Assembly: GCA_023401925.1 (NCBI GenBank)
Contig: JAEXDA010000019.1
Span: 62,001 to 126,000, forward strand
Source: Bacillota bacterium
GTDB taxonomy: Bacteria; Bacillota; UBA4882; UBA8346
Direction: 5' to 3'
Length of the DNA stretch: 64,000 nucleotides
Below are positions 44,371-53,430 of the stretch, in pieces. Each line of letters begins with the position of its first letter. The first letter of the stretch is position 1. The position numbers and the translations under genes are program-made. The notes under the pieces were generated by a model. That model was not told the DNA's origin, did not search any database, and was given only the letters and a program-made list of their open reading frames with translations.

Positions 44371-45441
44371 CTATAATTCTAATAACTTCTTAGCACATTC
44401 TATCATAGAATAATTCTCTTTGGCGCATTCATATCCCGCTGAAGCAATTTTTTGGCGCTCTTCTTCTTGATTCAAATAATAATCAATACTTTGACACAGT
44501 TGTTCTGCATCTTGATATTCTATCAAATGTCGCCCATTTTCCAATTGAACATCATCCAGGTGCCCTGCATCAATTAACTGAAAGGATCCAATGCCAAGAA
44601 TTTCAAACGTTCTGGGGTTTGGGCCTGTATGTAATTTATCGTTTTCTCCGGCATGCATATTGATACAAATTCTGCTTTTCTGATAAAACTTTGATAATTC
44701 TTCGTTATATAGCGGAGTATCACTTATGCATTTATCTAGGTATGGATATTTGGCTTTAAATCTCATACTACGAAAAAAGCTTCTGAGTGCGTGGCTAAAA
44801 TCTTTTTTGGGATAGCGGTCTGTTGTATGAACAATCATTTTTTTGTTATGACTGTAAGCGTAACTTGCAACTTTTTCCAACAATTGCAAACGGAAAGGAT
44901 ACAGCCTACCTACAAAACAAATATCATATTCTTTTTCCTTTATTTCCTGTAGAGGATAAAATATTGAACTATCAAAACCCACAAATAAATATTCGACTGA
45001 AGAATGTTTGTCCACCATGAATTCCAGATCAGATGGCTCATAAGAGAAAATCTTGTCGTAATAGGTCAGATTTTCCAAGAAAGATTGACAAATATTTACT
45101 TCTATTCGAATACTATCCAGCATAAACAATCGGGTTGCAATTTTATTTTCTTTTAAATACCGCAAAAAATCCTGCCCAATATTCCTGCCGTTAATTATTA
45201 TACAGATGTCTGGTTTGAAAGCTTTGGCCGTTTCAATAAATTGTTGGTTCATATTTTGATAATATCTTATCTCTGCACCTTTTAACCCCATTTTCACTAG
45301 GTTTTTGCTTAAACTATTCCCTTTTTGATTTTTAAATGGAGTTAAATTTATTTTCATAACATCGTGTCCCAGCGATTCACACGCCATGACTAATGAACTT
45401 ACGTAATGATAAAAGTCCTTACCGATAATTAACACTCTCAA
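44371..45441 (-). CDS. CgeB-like glycosyltransferase
   Basis: A GT-B protein of 356 residues related to the CgeB/spore-maturation type: MRVLIIGKDFYHYVSSLVMA at the N-terminus, KAFKPDICIIINGRN in the middle, and YDICFVGRLYPFR followed by GPNPRTFEILGIGSFQLID, the donor-binding end. TTG start with GGAGAG upstream. Its location between the WaaP-like kinase and waaA suggests an LPS core role rather than sporulation. Confidence 0.8.
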   Translation of the reverse strand: MRVLIIGKDFYHYVSSLVMACESLGHDVMKINLTPFKNQKGNSLSKNLVKMGLKGAEIRYYQNMNQQFIETAKAFKPDICIIINGRNIGQDFLRYLKENKIATRLFMLDSIRIEVNICQSFLENLTYYDKIFSYEPSDLEFMVDKHSSVEYLFVGFDSSIFYPLQEIKEKEYDICFVGRLYPFRLQLLEKVASYAYSHNKKMIVHTTDRYPKKDFSHALRSFFRSMRFKAKYPYLDKCISDTPLYNEELSKFYQKSRICINMHAGENDKLHTGPNPRTFEILGIGSFQLIDAGHLDDVQLENGRHLIEYQDAEQLCQSIDYYLNQEEERQKIASAGYECAKENYSMIECAKKLLEL

Positions 45442-45484
45442 AATTCTCTCTCCTTATATGTTTCTAATCGCCACTTCAATAGAA

Positions 45485-47788
45485 TCATTCCATGCCATCA
45501 ACCTTTAGTAGCTTTTGCGCAGCCGCAAACACCTGCTCAACAGAAACATTTTTCATGCATTCCTGACTATGCGGGCAAATTCGCTTCCAACAACCAAGAC
45601 AAGTTAAATGTTCGTCGCTGACCACTATATTTCTCTTGCCATAAGGACCATATATTTTCGGATCAGTGGGACCCATAATGGCAACAACGGGTAAACCGAC
45701 CGCCACCGCTAAATGCATCGGCCCGGTATCGCCGCCGATAAAAAGTTCCGCCTGTCTATATAATTCAGCCAACTCGCCAAGATTGGTCAAACCTGCCCAA
45801 TTATATACCGGCACTGAAATCTTCTCCAGAACCGCATCAATTCCCTTGCGATCACCCGGTCCGCCGGTAAAAACCACTTCATACCCAAGCTCTTTTTTGA
45901 CCCGTTCCGCCAGTTCCCGGTAACGTTCCACAATCCAGTCCTTGGTTTTCCAAGTTGTGTAGGGATTGATGATGATAAACTTTTGATCACTCAAGCCATA
46001 CTCATCCAATAGTTTGGTTACTTTTAGCTTATCAGATTGACTGGGCTCAATAGCAAATTTAACCTGCCCGTCGCTCAGGCCCAAGGCCTTTTTGGCAAGA
46101 TACAAATAACGATCGATTTTATGAGTGAGTTCGGCAGGAATTTTGATTTCCTGATTATAGAATAACGTACTTCCTTCACCGGCATCCCCATTGCCATATC
46201 GCAAGGGAGCCTTTGTCATCCCAACCGGCAGAGCACTTTTGAAAAAGCCGTGCAAATCCAATACCAAATCAAAATGATAATTTCGTAAGCCCTTTAGAAA
46301 ACCGATAACTGCTTTTAATTGCTGCCATTTACTGTTTTTCCCTATTTCCTGCCATTGCTTTCTGGGCATTACGATGATCTTATCGATATACGGATTTAAA
46401 CCCAACAACCCGGCTACTCTTTCTTCCGCCAACCAGTTTAATTCGGCATGAGGAAATTTTTCTTTAATGGCAAAGGCTACCGGTAAAGTATGAATCACGT
46501 CCCCGATCGCGCTTAAACGGACGATTAGTATTTTCGGTTTCCGTATCAACAAATGGTTGATTTGTTGCAAATTGGCCTGCAGAGCTCCTTTATTGGCTTG
46601 AATCAGTTCGCTAGCCCTTTGACCCTTTTCTTCAAGCTCATCTTGATGATTTAAATAATAAACCATTTGCTGAGCAAGTTCGTTCTCGTTATTAATCTGG
46701 ATTAACACTTCCGCCCCTAAAAAATATTGCGTATCTTCCTTAAAGTTAAACATATGGGGACCCACAAAAACCAATTTACCGTATGCCGCGGGTTCAAGAA
46801 TATTATGTCCCCCTCTGGGGATCAGACTGCCTCCTACAAATACCAGGGTGGCTATTTGGTATAGACCGGCCAATTCCCCGAAAGTATCAACTATGATTAC
46901 AGCCTCTCCGGTTGATTGGTCGATTTCCTTCGACCAGCTTACAGCTTTAATTCCGTTTTCAATAAAATTTTTCTTGATTTCCTCGGTACGATCGATATAG
47001 CGGGGAGCGATGATCATTCTTAATCTGGGAAAAGCTTGCTTTAATTTTTTATAAACCTCTAGTAACAGTTTTTCCTCATTATCATGGGTACTGCCGGCCA
47101 CTAACACCGGCTGTTCTTTACCAATTTTCAACCTGCGATAAAGTGCATCCCGATCGATATTCTTACTGAAATCGCGGTCATATTTGATGTTCCCATTCAC
47201 AAAAACCTTATCTTTTGGAGCCCCCAGCGAAATAATTCGCTCCGCGTCCATCCGCGACTGCATGCTGAAAGAGTCAACCCTATATAAGACTCTTTTGAGT
47301 AGCGGCTTTATATGTTGATAGTTTTTTAAACTCTTATCGCCAATCCGCCCGCTGGCCACCAAAATTCGTCCCCCCAAGCGGTGCACTTCTTTGATAAGAT
47401 TCGGCCAGAGTTCCGTTTCGATCAGGATTAATAATTCAGGTTTAAACAGCCTGACAACCCGTCTTACGATAAAAGATAAATCCAGCGGTATGAAAATAAC
47501 GCTTTCTCTTTCGTCCATGCTTTCCTCAACCATCTTTTTCCCGGTCGCGGTCATCACGGAAAACAATATTGGGTGATCGGGGTATTCCTTTTTGAGCTCA
47601 GTTACCACTTGCCTGGCGATTACCGTTTCCCCAACGGAAGCCGCATGAATCCAGATGGTTTTTTTGTCTCGGAATTTTTCGATTAACTCCCGATCAATAA
47701 AACCAAATCTCTCCCGCCATTGATACCCTTTTTTATCCTTACGGGCGCTAAAGAAAAGGATTGGCGCATAAAAAAGCAAAACAATCAT
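45485..47788 (-). CDS. waaA: Kdo transferase (WaaA) fused to a GT9 heptosyltransferase
   Basis: A bifunctional inner-core enzyme of at least 767 residues. The first 410 form WaaA: IHAASVGE with catalytic Glu54, TELWPNL, APRYIDRTEE and GGHNILEPAAYGK. Residues 418-767 form a GT9 heptosyltransferase: LIVRLSAIGDVIHTLPVAFA and GGDTGPMHLAVAVG, then CLGCWKRICPHSQECM near the end. WaaA adds Kdo to lipid IVA and GT9 adds heptose, so one polypeptide may do two successive steps at the membrane. The stated ATG lacks a ribosome site; the frame stays open upstream with LLLLYNVIL, typical of WaaA N-termini, and a CTG at 47815 follows GAGGTG. Confidence 0.93.
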   Translation of the reverse strand: MIVLLFYAPILFFSARKDKKGYQWRERFGFIDRELIEKFRDKKTIWIHAASVGETVIARQVVTELKKEYPDHPILFSVMTATGKKMVEESMDERESVIFIPLDLSFIVRRVVRLFKPELLILIETELWPNLIKEVHRLGGRILVASGRIGDKSLKNYQHIKPLLKRVLYRVDSFSMQSRMDAERIISLGAPKDKVFVNGNIKYDRDFSKNIDRDALYRRLKIGKEQPVLVAGSTHDNEEKLLLEVYKKLKQAFPRLRMIIAPRYIDRTEEIKKNFIENGIKAVSWSKEIDQSTGEAVIIVDTFGELAGLYQIATLVFVGGSLIPRGGHNILEPAAYGKLVFVGPHMFNFKEDTQYFLGAEVLIQINNENELAQQMVYYLNHQDELEEKGQRASELIQANKGALQANLQQINHLLIRKPKILIVRLSAIGDVIHTLPVAFAIKEKFPHAELNWLAEERVAGLLGLNPYIDKIIVMPRKQWQEIGKNSKWQQLKAVIGFLKGLRNYHFDLVLDLHGFFKSALPVGMTKAPLRYGNGDAGEGSTLFYNQEIKIPAELTHKIDRYLYLAKKALGLSDGQVKFAIEPSQSDKLKVTKLLDEYGLSDQKFIIINPYTTWKTKDWIVERYRELAERVKKELGYEVVFTGGPGDRKGIDAVLEKISVPVYNWAGLTNLGELAELYRQAELFIGGDTGPMHLAVAVGLPVVAIMGPTDPKIYGPYGKRNIVVSDEHLTCLGCWKRICPHSQECMKNVSVEQVFAAAQKLLKVDGME

Positions 47789-47879
47789 TAAAATGACATT
47801 GTATAGTAATAGCAGTTGCTTTTCACCTCTGTTGTATGGTGGCTTTCATAGATCCCAATACTCACAACCATCTTTTTCG

Positions 47880-49373
47880 TCAAAGACTGGTGACTTCCAT
47901 ACCGTATTGTTGCAGAACTTTCTCAATAATTCCAGTGGTCGAATACCCTTCTTCAAACTGGATAATTTCAACCTTGCCGGCATCTTCCTTCCCGACAACC
48001 TGTTCAGGACGGTAATCGCCTCCCTTGACCAAAATATCCGGTTTCACCAAGCGAATCAAATCTGCCGGAGTATCTTCATCGAAAACAACCACGCAGCTGA
48101 CGCACTCCAGTGCAGCCAACAGCCTGGCGCGATCATGTTCCTTGAGGATCGGCCTATTTTGGCCTTTGAGCCGTCGGATGGAAGCATCGGAGTTCAAACC
48201 GATAACGAGGTGATGGCCGAGATTTGATGCCCTCTCCAGATAGGAAATATGCCCGACATGTAAAATATCAAAACAACCGTTGGTAAAAACGATTTTCTCG
48301 CCTTTTCCCCGCCAGTTGTGCAGCAATCCCATTAATTCCCCCCGACTGACAAGTTTTTTATATGTTCCCTCCTGTTTTCCGAACATCGATTGAACCGCTG
48401 CTTCCAATTCAGGGCTACTAATCGCATAAGTGCCGACTTTAGCCACTACGACTCCAGCCGCTACATTTGCAAGCCGGACCGCATCGATAGGGTTTACATT
48501 GGAAGCCATCGCAGCCATAAACGCTGAAACTACCGTATCCCCAGCGCCGGAAACGTCAAAAACCTCCCGGGCGTGAGTGGGTATATGAATAACCCGCGAG
48601 GAATGAATCATGCTCAATCCTTTTTCCGAACGGGTTACAATCACATTGGCTATGCCGTAATTCTCCTGAACCTTTTGGGCGTAAATTTCAACGGCCTGAT
48701 CTTCATTGGCCAAAGGAACACCCATAACATCGCTTAATTCTTTCAAATTGGGGGAAATAAAATCAACATCCCGGTATTTTTCCCATTGATTCCCCTTTGG
48801 ATCAACGAAAACCGGGATCTGCCTTTGATGGGATTCCCGGATGATGAATTGGCATAGTTCAGGAGTGCAAACTCCTTTGGCATAGTCGGAAATGACCACT
48901 CCTTTTAAATCCACATCCAGTGTCTTTACTATCCATTCTTTAAGTTGATTTTCAATCTCCTTATCGATCCAATGATCGTTTTCAAAATCCAGACGCAGCA
49001 TTTGCTGATGGGAACCGATTGCCCGAACTTTGGTTATCGTCGGCCGGTTGGTGGCCAAGAGACCGTTATAATTGATTTTCTGAGCATCCAACAAGTTACA
49101 TAACCACTCCCGATTTGCATCCTGTCCGCTGATACCGCTCAATAAAACTTCAATGCCCAGTTTACTCAAATTGTGGGCCACATTTGCAGCGCCGCCCAAG
49201 GTGTTTTTCTCTTCCACCACTTTGATTATGGGTACGGGCGCCTCGGGAGAAATCCGCTTGACCTCTCCATAGTAGTACTTGTCCAATACCACATCCCCGA
49301 TGACGAGAATTTTGGCATGTCGATTGGTATTGGGTGTTAAAAAAGCCTTTACCTGTTCGGGTTGATCAAACAT
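47880..49373 (-). CDS. hldE: Bifunctional heptose-7-phosphate kinase/heptose-1-phosphate adenylyltransferase
   Basis: HldE makes ADP-D-glycero-beta-D-manno-heptose. The N-terminal ribokinase-like domain (about 1-330) has GGAANVAHNLSKLG and the catalytic DVSGAGDTVVSAF; the C-terminal nucleotidyltransferase (about 345-497) has VFTNGCFDILHVGHISYLER with HxGH, and GGDYRPEQVVG. The 497-residue length is normal. AGAAGGAG precedes the ATG. It lies just upstream of waaA-GT9 on the same strand and supplies its heptosyltransferase half, and the GT9 at 28727, with donor. Secure evidence for a diderm envelope. Confidence 0.97.
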   Translation of the reverse strand: MFDQPEQVKAFLTPNTNRHAKILVIGDVVLDKYYYGEVKRISPEAPVPIIKVVEEKNTLGGAANVAHNLSKLGIEVLLSGISGQDANREWLCNLLDAQKINYNGLLATNRPTITKVRAIGSHQQMLRLDFENDHWIDKEIENQLKEWIVKTLDVDLKGVVISDYAKGVCTPELCQFIIRESHQRQIPVFVDPKGNQWEKYRDVDFISPNLKELSDVMGVPLANEDQAVEIYAQKVQENYGIANVIVTRSEKGLSMIHSSRVIHIPTHAREVFDVSGAGDTVVSAFMAAMASNVNPIDAVRLANVAAGVVVAKVGTYAISSPELEAAVQSMFGKQEGTYKKLVSRGELMGLLHNWRGKGEKIVFTNGCFDILHVGHISYLERASNLGHHLVIGLNSDASIRRLKGQNRPILKEHDRARLLAALECVSCVVVFDEDTPADLIRLVKPDILVKGGDYRPEQVVGKEDAGKVEIIQFEEGYSTTGIIEKVLQQYGMEVTSL

Positions 49374-49737
49374 TTCCGACTCCTTCTTTAGTCAAACCGC
49401 ATATAATAATATGGCAATTCCATATGCGCCGCTTGGACTCACACGGTTATTTGGAAAGGCGCCATTATGCAAAACCCCAATAAGAATTCATTGAACCGCT
49501 CCCCAACGCCGGAATTATCGCCATATTTGATAAGCAGCCATTTTTAAACAACTATTAATTTCCAGCTCAATCCGAGACATTCCTGCAAAATACCAAAAAA
49601 TTTATCTGCTCCTACCGATTTCAATCCCTTTAGCAATCGAGGCTTCTTAGAGTAACGACTGGATAGCAACATTGCGACTTATCTTCATGCCCCGGCTTCG
49701 GCTCCCATCGGCTAGTAGCAGGCGTATTGGAGGAGAC
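49374..49737. other. Intergenic region upstream of hldE
   Basis: No gene or strong hairpin recognised. It should contain the promoter of the hldE-waaA unit, but no convincing -35/-10 pair was found. Confidence 0.4.
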
Positions 49738-49881
49738 ATGGGGGAAATTCCCGGAAGGGGCAGGCGGAAAATCGAGTTAAAAACATTTCATATCAACCTT
49801 TATTTTAATGCTATACCTGTTTTTGGGGACCGGCAAACATTAGCGGAAACGCTTTTAAAATATAGTAACTCTAAAAAATAA
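49738..49881 (+). CDS. Possible 47-residue protein
   Basis: ATG 49738 has GGAGGAG close upstream (short spacer) and opens a basic peptide with KIELKTFHINLYFNAI and DRQTLAETLLKYSNS. Composition is protein-like but there is no homologue I can recall. The following 226 bp to the HTH gene hold nothing recognised. Confidence 0.25.
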   Translation: MGEIPGRGRRKIELKTFHINLYFNAIPVFGDRQTLAETLLKYSNSKK

Positions 49882-50107
49882 TTCTATCCAATAATTTGGG
49901 CGGCCTCCAGCTTTCTCAATGTCTTTGTGATTTTAATCCCTTTTGAGGGTGGTAATTCCCCACTGAAAATTACGCTGGATTCCTTTGTGTTTTTGGACGT
50001 TTTGCTTTATAATTTTTATCAAGAATGGTATTTGTTTACAATTTAAAAAATTAAAACCTTTCCCGCATTTCAGCAACAAAAATAACTTTATTCAAGGAGG
50101 TTACCCC

Positions 50108-50761
50108 ATGCTAAACCGGACCGTGGAAGTTTCCCTCCGCGATTTCCAGCAAAAACTGGATGCCTGCAAAACCAAAATCATGCTCCAACAATTGCTGGCC
50201 CAATCTCTTCTGGTAGAGTTTGAGTCTTTATCCTCCGATATTGAATCTTTAAAACAAACCCTTGGTGCTTCATTACGGGAAACTGGGGCTACATCATCCG
50301 AAGTTGTTATTCCATCACCCGGTAACGGGTCTTCATCGGAGGATTTTGGTGTTACATCCCTCAGTAATGGGTCTTCATCACAGAATTTTGGTGTTACATC
50401 CCTCAGTAATGGGTCTTTATCATCGAATCATGGCGTTCAGGCGATTCAATCCGCATCGCCATTACCAAGTGACGGCGCTTCCATTCGAAAATTGTCTTCG
50501 CTGATCCGGCAGTCGGCAAAGGAATCCTTGAAAATTTTTTATAGCAAGCCCGATATCCCCGACCGGATGGCCCAGATTGTCCTGACTCTTAACGAAAAGA
50601 AAAGACTTTCAGTCGCGGAGATGCGGCAGATCACCGGTGTATCGAGAAATTCCCTTGGCCGCGATATCAAAGTACTCAAACTTCTAGGATGGCTTGAATT
50701 CCACGGGAGCCGCAAAAACGGTTACTTTACATTAACCTCTTCATTTCCAGGGGTTTTCTAA
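50108..50761 (+). CDS. Helix-turn-helix protein with tandem 14-residue repeats
   Basis: Not a known family to me. ATG 50108 with AGGAGGT gives 217 residues in three parts: an N-terminal helical segment (1-55, LRDFQQKLDACKTK), a Ser/Gly/Asn-rich linker built of near-exact 14-residue repeats (NGSSSxxFGVTSLS, about 72-110, 42-bp DNA repeats), and a C-terminal winged helix (about 150-210: LSVAEMRQITGVSRNSL, LGWLEFHGSRKNGYFTLT). This looks like a sequence-specific DNA-binding protein with a self-associating head and a flexible spacer whose length may vary by repeat slippage. The small gene 13 bp downstream is probably co-transcribed. Confidence 0.7.
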   Translation: MLNRTVEVSLRDFQQKLDACKTKIMLQQLLAQSLLVEFESLSSDIESLKQTLGASLRETGATSSEVVIPSPGNGSSSEDFGVTSLSNGSSSQNFGVTSLSNGSLSSNHGVQAIQSASPLPSDGASIRKLSSLIRQSAKESLKIFYSKPDIPDRMAQIVLTLNEKKRLSVAEMRQITGVSRNSLGRDIKVLKLLGWLEFHGSRKNGYFTLTSSFPGVF

Positions 50762-50774
50762 ATCCTAAAGGGAA

Positions 50775-51023
50775 ATGAATCCGTTTGGAAAGCGGAGCTT
50801 GAAACTTGGTTTAACGGAAAAATCATATCAAAAACCAATCACCGATCTGAAATATTATTTGAAACCGGTCACCGGGCCGCAAAAAACTCCAAGCCCTTGG
50901 TACGCCCGGGGTTATAGGGACTCTGTCGGCATCATCCGACGGCGATTCTTAAACGCCCGCATCAAACTAGACGAACTGTTAAATAAGTATCAAAAAGCAA
51001 CCCCAAAATGGAAAATGAAATAA
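50775..51023 (+). CDS. Hypothetical basic 82-residue protein
   Basis: A lysine/arginine-rich protein (KSYQKPITDLKYYLKP, RDSVGIIRRRFLNARIKLDELL) with AAAGGG before its ATG, 13 bp after the repeat-containing HTH gene. High positive charge suggests nucleic-acid binding, perhaps as partner of the upstream protein. No family recognised. Confidence 0.55.
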   Translation: MNPFGKRSLKLGLTEKSYQKPITDLKYYLKPVTGPQKTPSPWYARGYRDSVGIIRRRFLNARIKLDELLNKYQKATPKWKMK

Positions 51024-51041
51024 ACTTTGCCAAAGTCAGAT

Positions 51042-51677
51042 TCAATATCCTAATGGTTTACCGACGATAATTACTTTTATCCGCCCTTTGGTGAATTGTC
51101 TCTTGATTACCACGAAATTATTACAAATCCTTTCATCGCTTTTACAATCCACACAATAACCCAATGAAGTGCATGGCGTATTCTTGTTTAACCTTTGGGC
51201 ATCCAGTGGGGCGGCATGAGTTCTGGCCCTTTTTTCAGCTTCCTCTAAATTTTCAACAATCTTATTGATTCCGGCAACCACAATCACTTGTTCCGGCCCA
51301 TAAATCATTGCCGCAACCCTGCTGCCGTTTCCGTCGATATTGTACAACTCCCCTTCCTCCGTTAAGGCGTTGGTGCTGCATAAAAAAGTATCGGCGCTGA
51401 AGCTCTGACGGTATATTTGCTTCTTTTCTTCCCGGGTAATTTCCGCCCGGTATTTATCGAGAAAGTTGTATTTACCGTTCCGCAGAAGTTCAATCACACC
51501 GGCTTCAAACAGCGTCATGGAGTCTCCCACGGCGACGATCGAGTTTTCAGGTACCCATTCCTTGATTTTCCCATGTAACTGTGATTCATCGGCGACAAAA
51601 CCAGCGCTAAAATTATGCCTTTCAAGATTGGCGATGGTCCTTTCCACCCGTTTTTCGATATCAGCGTTTTGAGCCAA
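51042..51677 (-). CDS. LUD-domain protein (LutC-like)
   Basis: A 211-residue LUD domain protein. Family markers are ERTIANLERHNFSAGFV, IVAVGDSMTLFEAGVIELLR, FLCSTNALTEEGELYNIDG and VIVVAGINKIVENLEEAEKR; the C-terminus has a cysteine group (TSLGYCVDCKSDERIC) that could bind a cofactor or metal. LutC participates in lactate oxidation with LutA and LutB, but those genes are absent here; stand-alone LUD proteins have no settled role. TTG 51677 is the likely start. Confidence 0.88.
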   Translation of the reverse strand: MAQNADIEKRVERTIANLERHNFSAGFVADESQLHGKIKEWVPENSIVAVGDSMTLFEAGVIELLRNGKYNFLDKYRAEITREEKKQIYRQSFSADTFLCSTNALTEEGELYNIDGNGSRVAAMIYGPEQVIVVAGINKIVENLEEAEKRARTHAAPLDAQRLNKNTPCTSLGYCVDCKSDERICNNFVVIKRQFTKGRIKVIIVGKPLGY

Positions 51678-51949
51678 CGGCGACCATACTCCTTTACAAT
51701 AGTCCCTGATTTTTCCCTTTCATACCAATACAATTGCCGGATATAGGTTATTGAATTCGGCTTTGTTCTTTTACTCACCATTTCATTCGATAATTAATTT
51801 CTATCGTTTGCCATAGATTACCTTCAACGCTCTATTCTATTGCTGGAAAAATACTCAATGGAGATGGAAGAAGGAAAGGGAGATAAAGAAAGTTTCCAAA
51901 GCAGGAGGTTGGCATATCCGGTTTTAACCATTGAACGGGTCTGTATCGA

Positions 51950-52426
51950 TTATGAATTTGACCGCCCCCAACGGTTTTCCCGTAGATAGAACATTTGGTA
52001 GGATTCCGCTAAAAACACCCCGAATAATAATGAGCTGAGCAAATTCTCAACAGCTCCCTTGAAACTTACCACCAAAACATAAGGAACTTTGAATAAAAGA
52101 ACCAGGGCGAAAATAAAATACCAGAAATTGAGGGCGAAAAAAATTCCTTTCAATAATAAATATTTGGTTGAAACCCTATCAATGATATAAATGAATAGGA
52201 CTCCCAGCGTGGCGGATAAACCAACCTGGAGAAAAAAGGCCAGTAAATTTTCGGGAAAACCTTGAAACTTCCTGCCGAAAGCCAGTAATCCGGCGTAATC
52301 CATAAGCCGGATCTGGCCGAACTTTAAAAAATCAATCAAAACAATGTTGATGAAATTAATGAAGGTACCGGAAATACCTCCGACAACTAATCCAGGTATA
52401 AAGTTATCATCAAATGTTTTGGCCAA
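51950..52426 (-). CDS. 4-TM hypothetical membrane protein, paralogue of 62533 and 62970
   Basis: A 158-residue membrane protein with about four helices. It shares with its paralogues a glycine-rich opening (GLVVGGISGTFINF), a mid-protein FGRKFQGFPEN (compare GRKSGNLSEE and GHKVNDVWQ), then ATLGVLFIYIIDR, a FWYF(I)FAL(V)LLFKVP core and a C-terminal GVFLAESYQ. The conserved layout implies a common fold. No catalytic residues are evident. TTG start at 52426 with a weak ribosome site. Confidence 0.65.
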   Translation of the reverse strand: MAKTFDDNFIPGLVVGGISGTFINFINIVLIDFLKFGQIRLMDYAGLLAFGRKFQGFPENLLAFFLQVGLSATLGVLFIYIIDRVSTKYLLLKGIFFALNFWYFIFALVLLFKVPYVLVVSFKGAVENLLSSLLFGVFLAESYQMFYLRENRWGRSNS

Positions 52427-52467
52427 TGGCGGGTATCCTCCGTAGGGATGAACACAAAATCATCAAG

Positions 52468-52938
52468 CTATGAATCATTTTTTGCCAAGCGGCTGGTTTT
52501 CGTAAACACCACTGTAACTGTAGCCCACCAGCCCAAGAAGGTCAAATAACTGAAAAAGGGGTAAAACCCAGGTTTGAAATCAAACAAACCGGCATTATGG
52601 ACCATCAAACCATAGCCAACACTATAGGCCGCAAAAGTCAACACATAAAGATAATGGGCAACCCCTTTTCGTGGCAGGAAATACAGAAACAACATCACCG
52701 TAAAACTCCAACAAGGGGGAGAAAGAAAGTTTTGCCCCACAACGTTAAAGATACCTTGATTTTTGAACCAAATAAGATGGAAAACATTTTGGTACAAGGC
52801 GACAACTACCATGTCGCCCAACCCGCCGAGTAAAAATCCGTAAATTAAATACTCTTTGTAGTCTTTTCTGGGAATGTAAACCAGTGACAGGCTGAATAAA
52901 ATGACTAAAAAAGTCGGATATACCCATGGAGTAATCAC
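52468..52938 (-). CDS. CBO0543-type small membrane protein
   Basis: A 156-residue protein with five membrane helices, including YLIYGFLLGGLGDMVVV, GIFNVVGQNFLSPPCW and the C-terminal TFLGWWATV. It resembles the CBO0543 family of small membrane proteins in spore-forming Bacillota, whose role is not established. Start is GTG 52938 with GGGAG at good distance. It may be co-transcribed with the 4-TM gene 41 bp downstream. Confidence 0.6.
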   Translation of the reverse strand: MITPWVYPTFLVILFSLSLVYIPRKDYKEYLIYGFLLGGLGDMVVVALYQNVFHLIWFKNQGIFNVVGQNFLSPPCWSFTVMLFLYFLPRKGVAHYLYVLTFAAYSVGYGLMVHNAGLFDFKPGFYPFFSYLTFLGWWATVTVVFTKTSRLAKNDS

Positions 52939-52987
52939 AAAAAAACTCCCGCTTTTCTGTAAATAAGATTCATTATCGGTAAACTTC

Positions 52988-53032
52988 TAAACGGTTGTCT
53001 AACCATTTTAGACATTGGTATCCATGGCGCTA
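52988..53032 (-). pseudogene. Deletion relic of a two-gene 4-TM module
   Basis: Bases 53019-53032 are identical to 63416-63429, the start of the upstream paralogue, and 52988-53010 are identical to 62539-62561, the end of the downstream paralogue, in the same order and strand. Only 8 bp lie between them here, against about 850 bp in the intact pair. The relic therefore keeps the start codon region of the first gene and the last nine codons of the second. Confidence 0.8.
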
Positions 53033-53430
53033 TATCAGTCGAAATAAGTTTTTTAAATGTCAAGCGCAACTCACCCTTGCTTAAGATGATGCTGATTGTT
53101 ACTCTTTCTCGCGAGAGAGGAAGACCGAAAGGATGAGTTGGTTTTGAGCATCTTCATTTCCCTGATGCGACTCATTAATTTATTTTCACATCAATAGCAT
53201 ACCCAAGAACCGGTCTCTTGATAAATAAAAGTCTTGTCTGAATGGTATTTATATTTTTTGAGCGAACCGCTTTTAAAGCCGATCCGCTCTTGTCGTATTC
53301 ACAAATTGTCATCTAAGGCCTTTTCTCAGTTGATTATCAAACCTTTAGCACCGCCTCGCAGTTACCGGATAAATAATTAGGCGGGGACATTTCTAGGGTT
53401 ACACTGAGAATTAACCTTGTCAAATATTTT
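53033..53430. other. Intergenic region, nothing recognised
   Basis: I see no gene, promoter or strong hairpin. There is a short palindrome around CTCGCGAGAG near 53110. The region lies beyond the end of the minus-strand catabolic operon. Confidence 0.4.

Noticed and set aside
51515..51781. An 88-residue minus-strand frame overlapping the LUD gene start
   Set aside because: Two thirds of it is an out-of-frame shadow of the LUD gene. The first 37 residues look protein-like but are too short to call.
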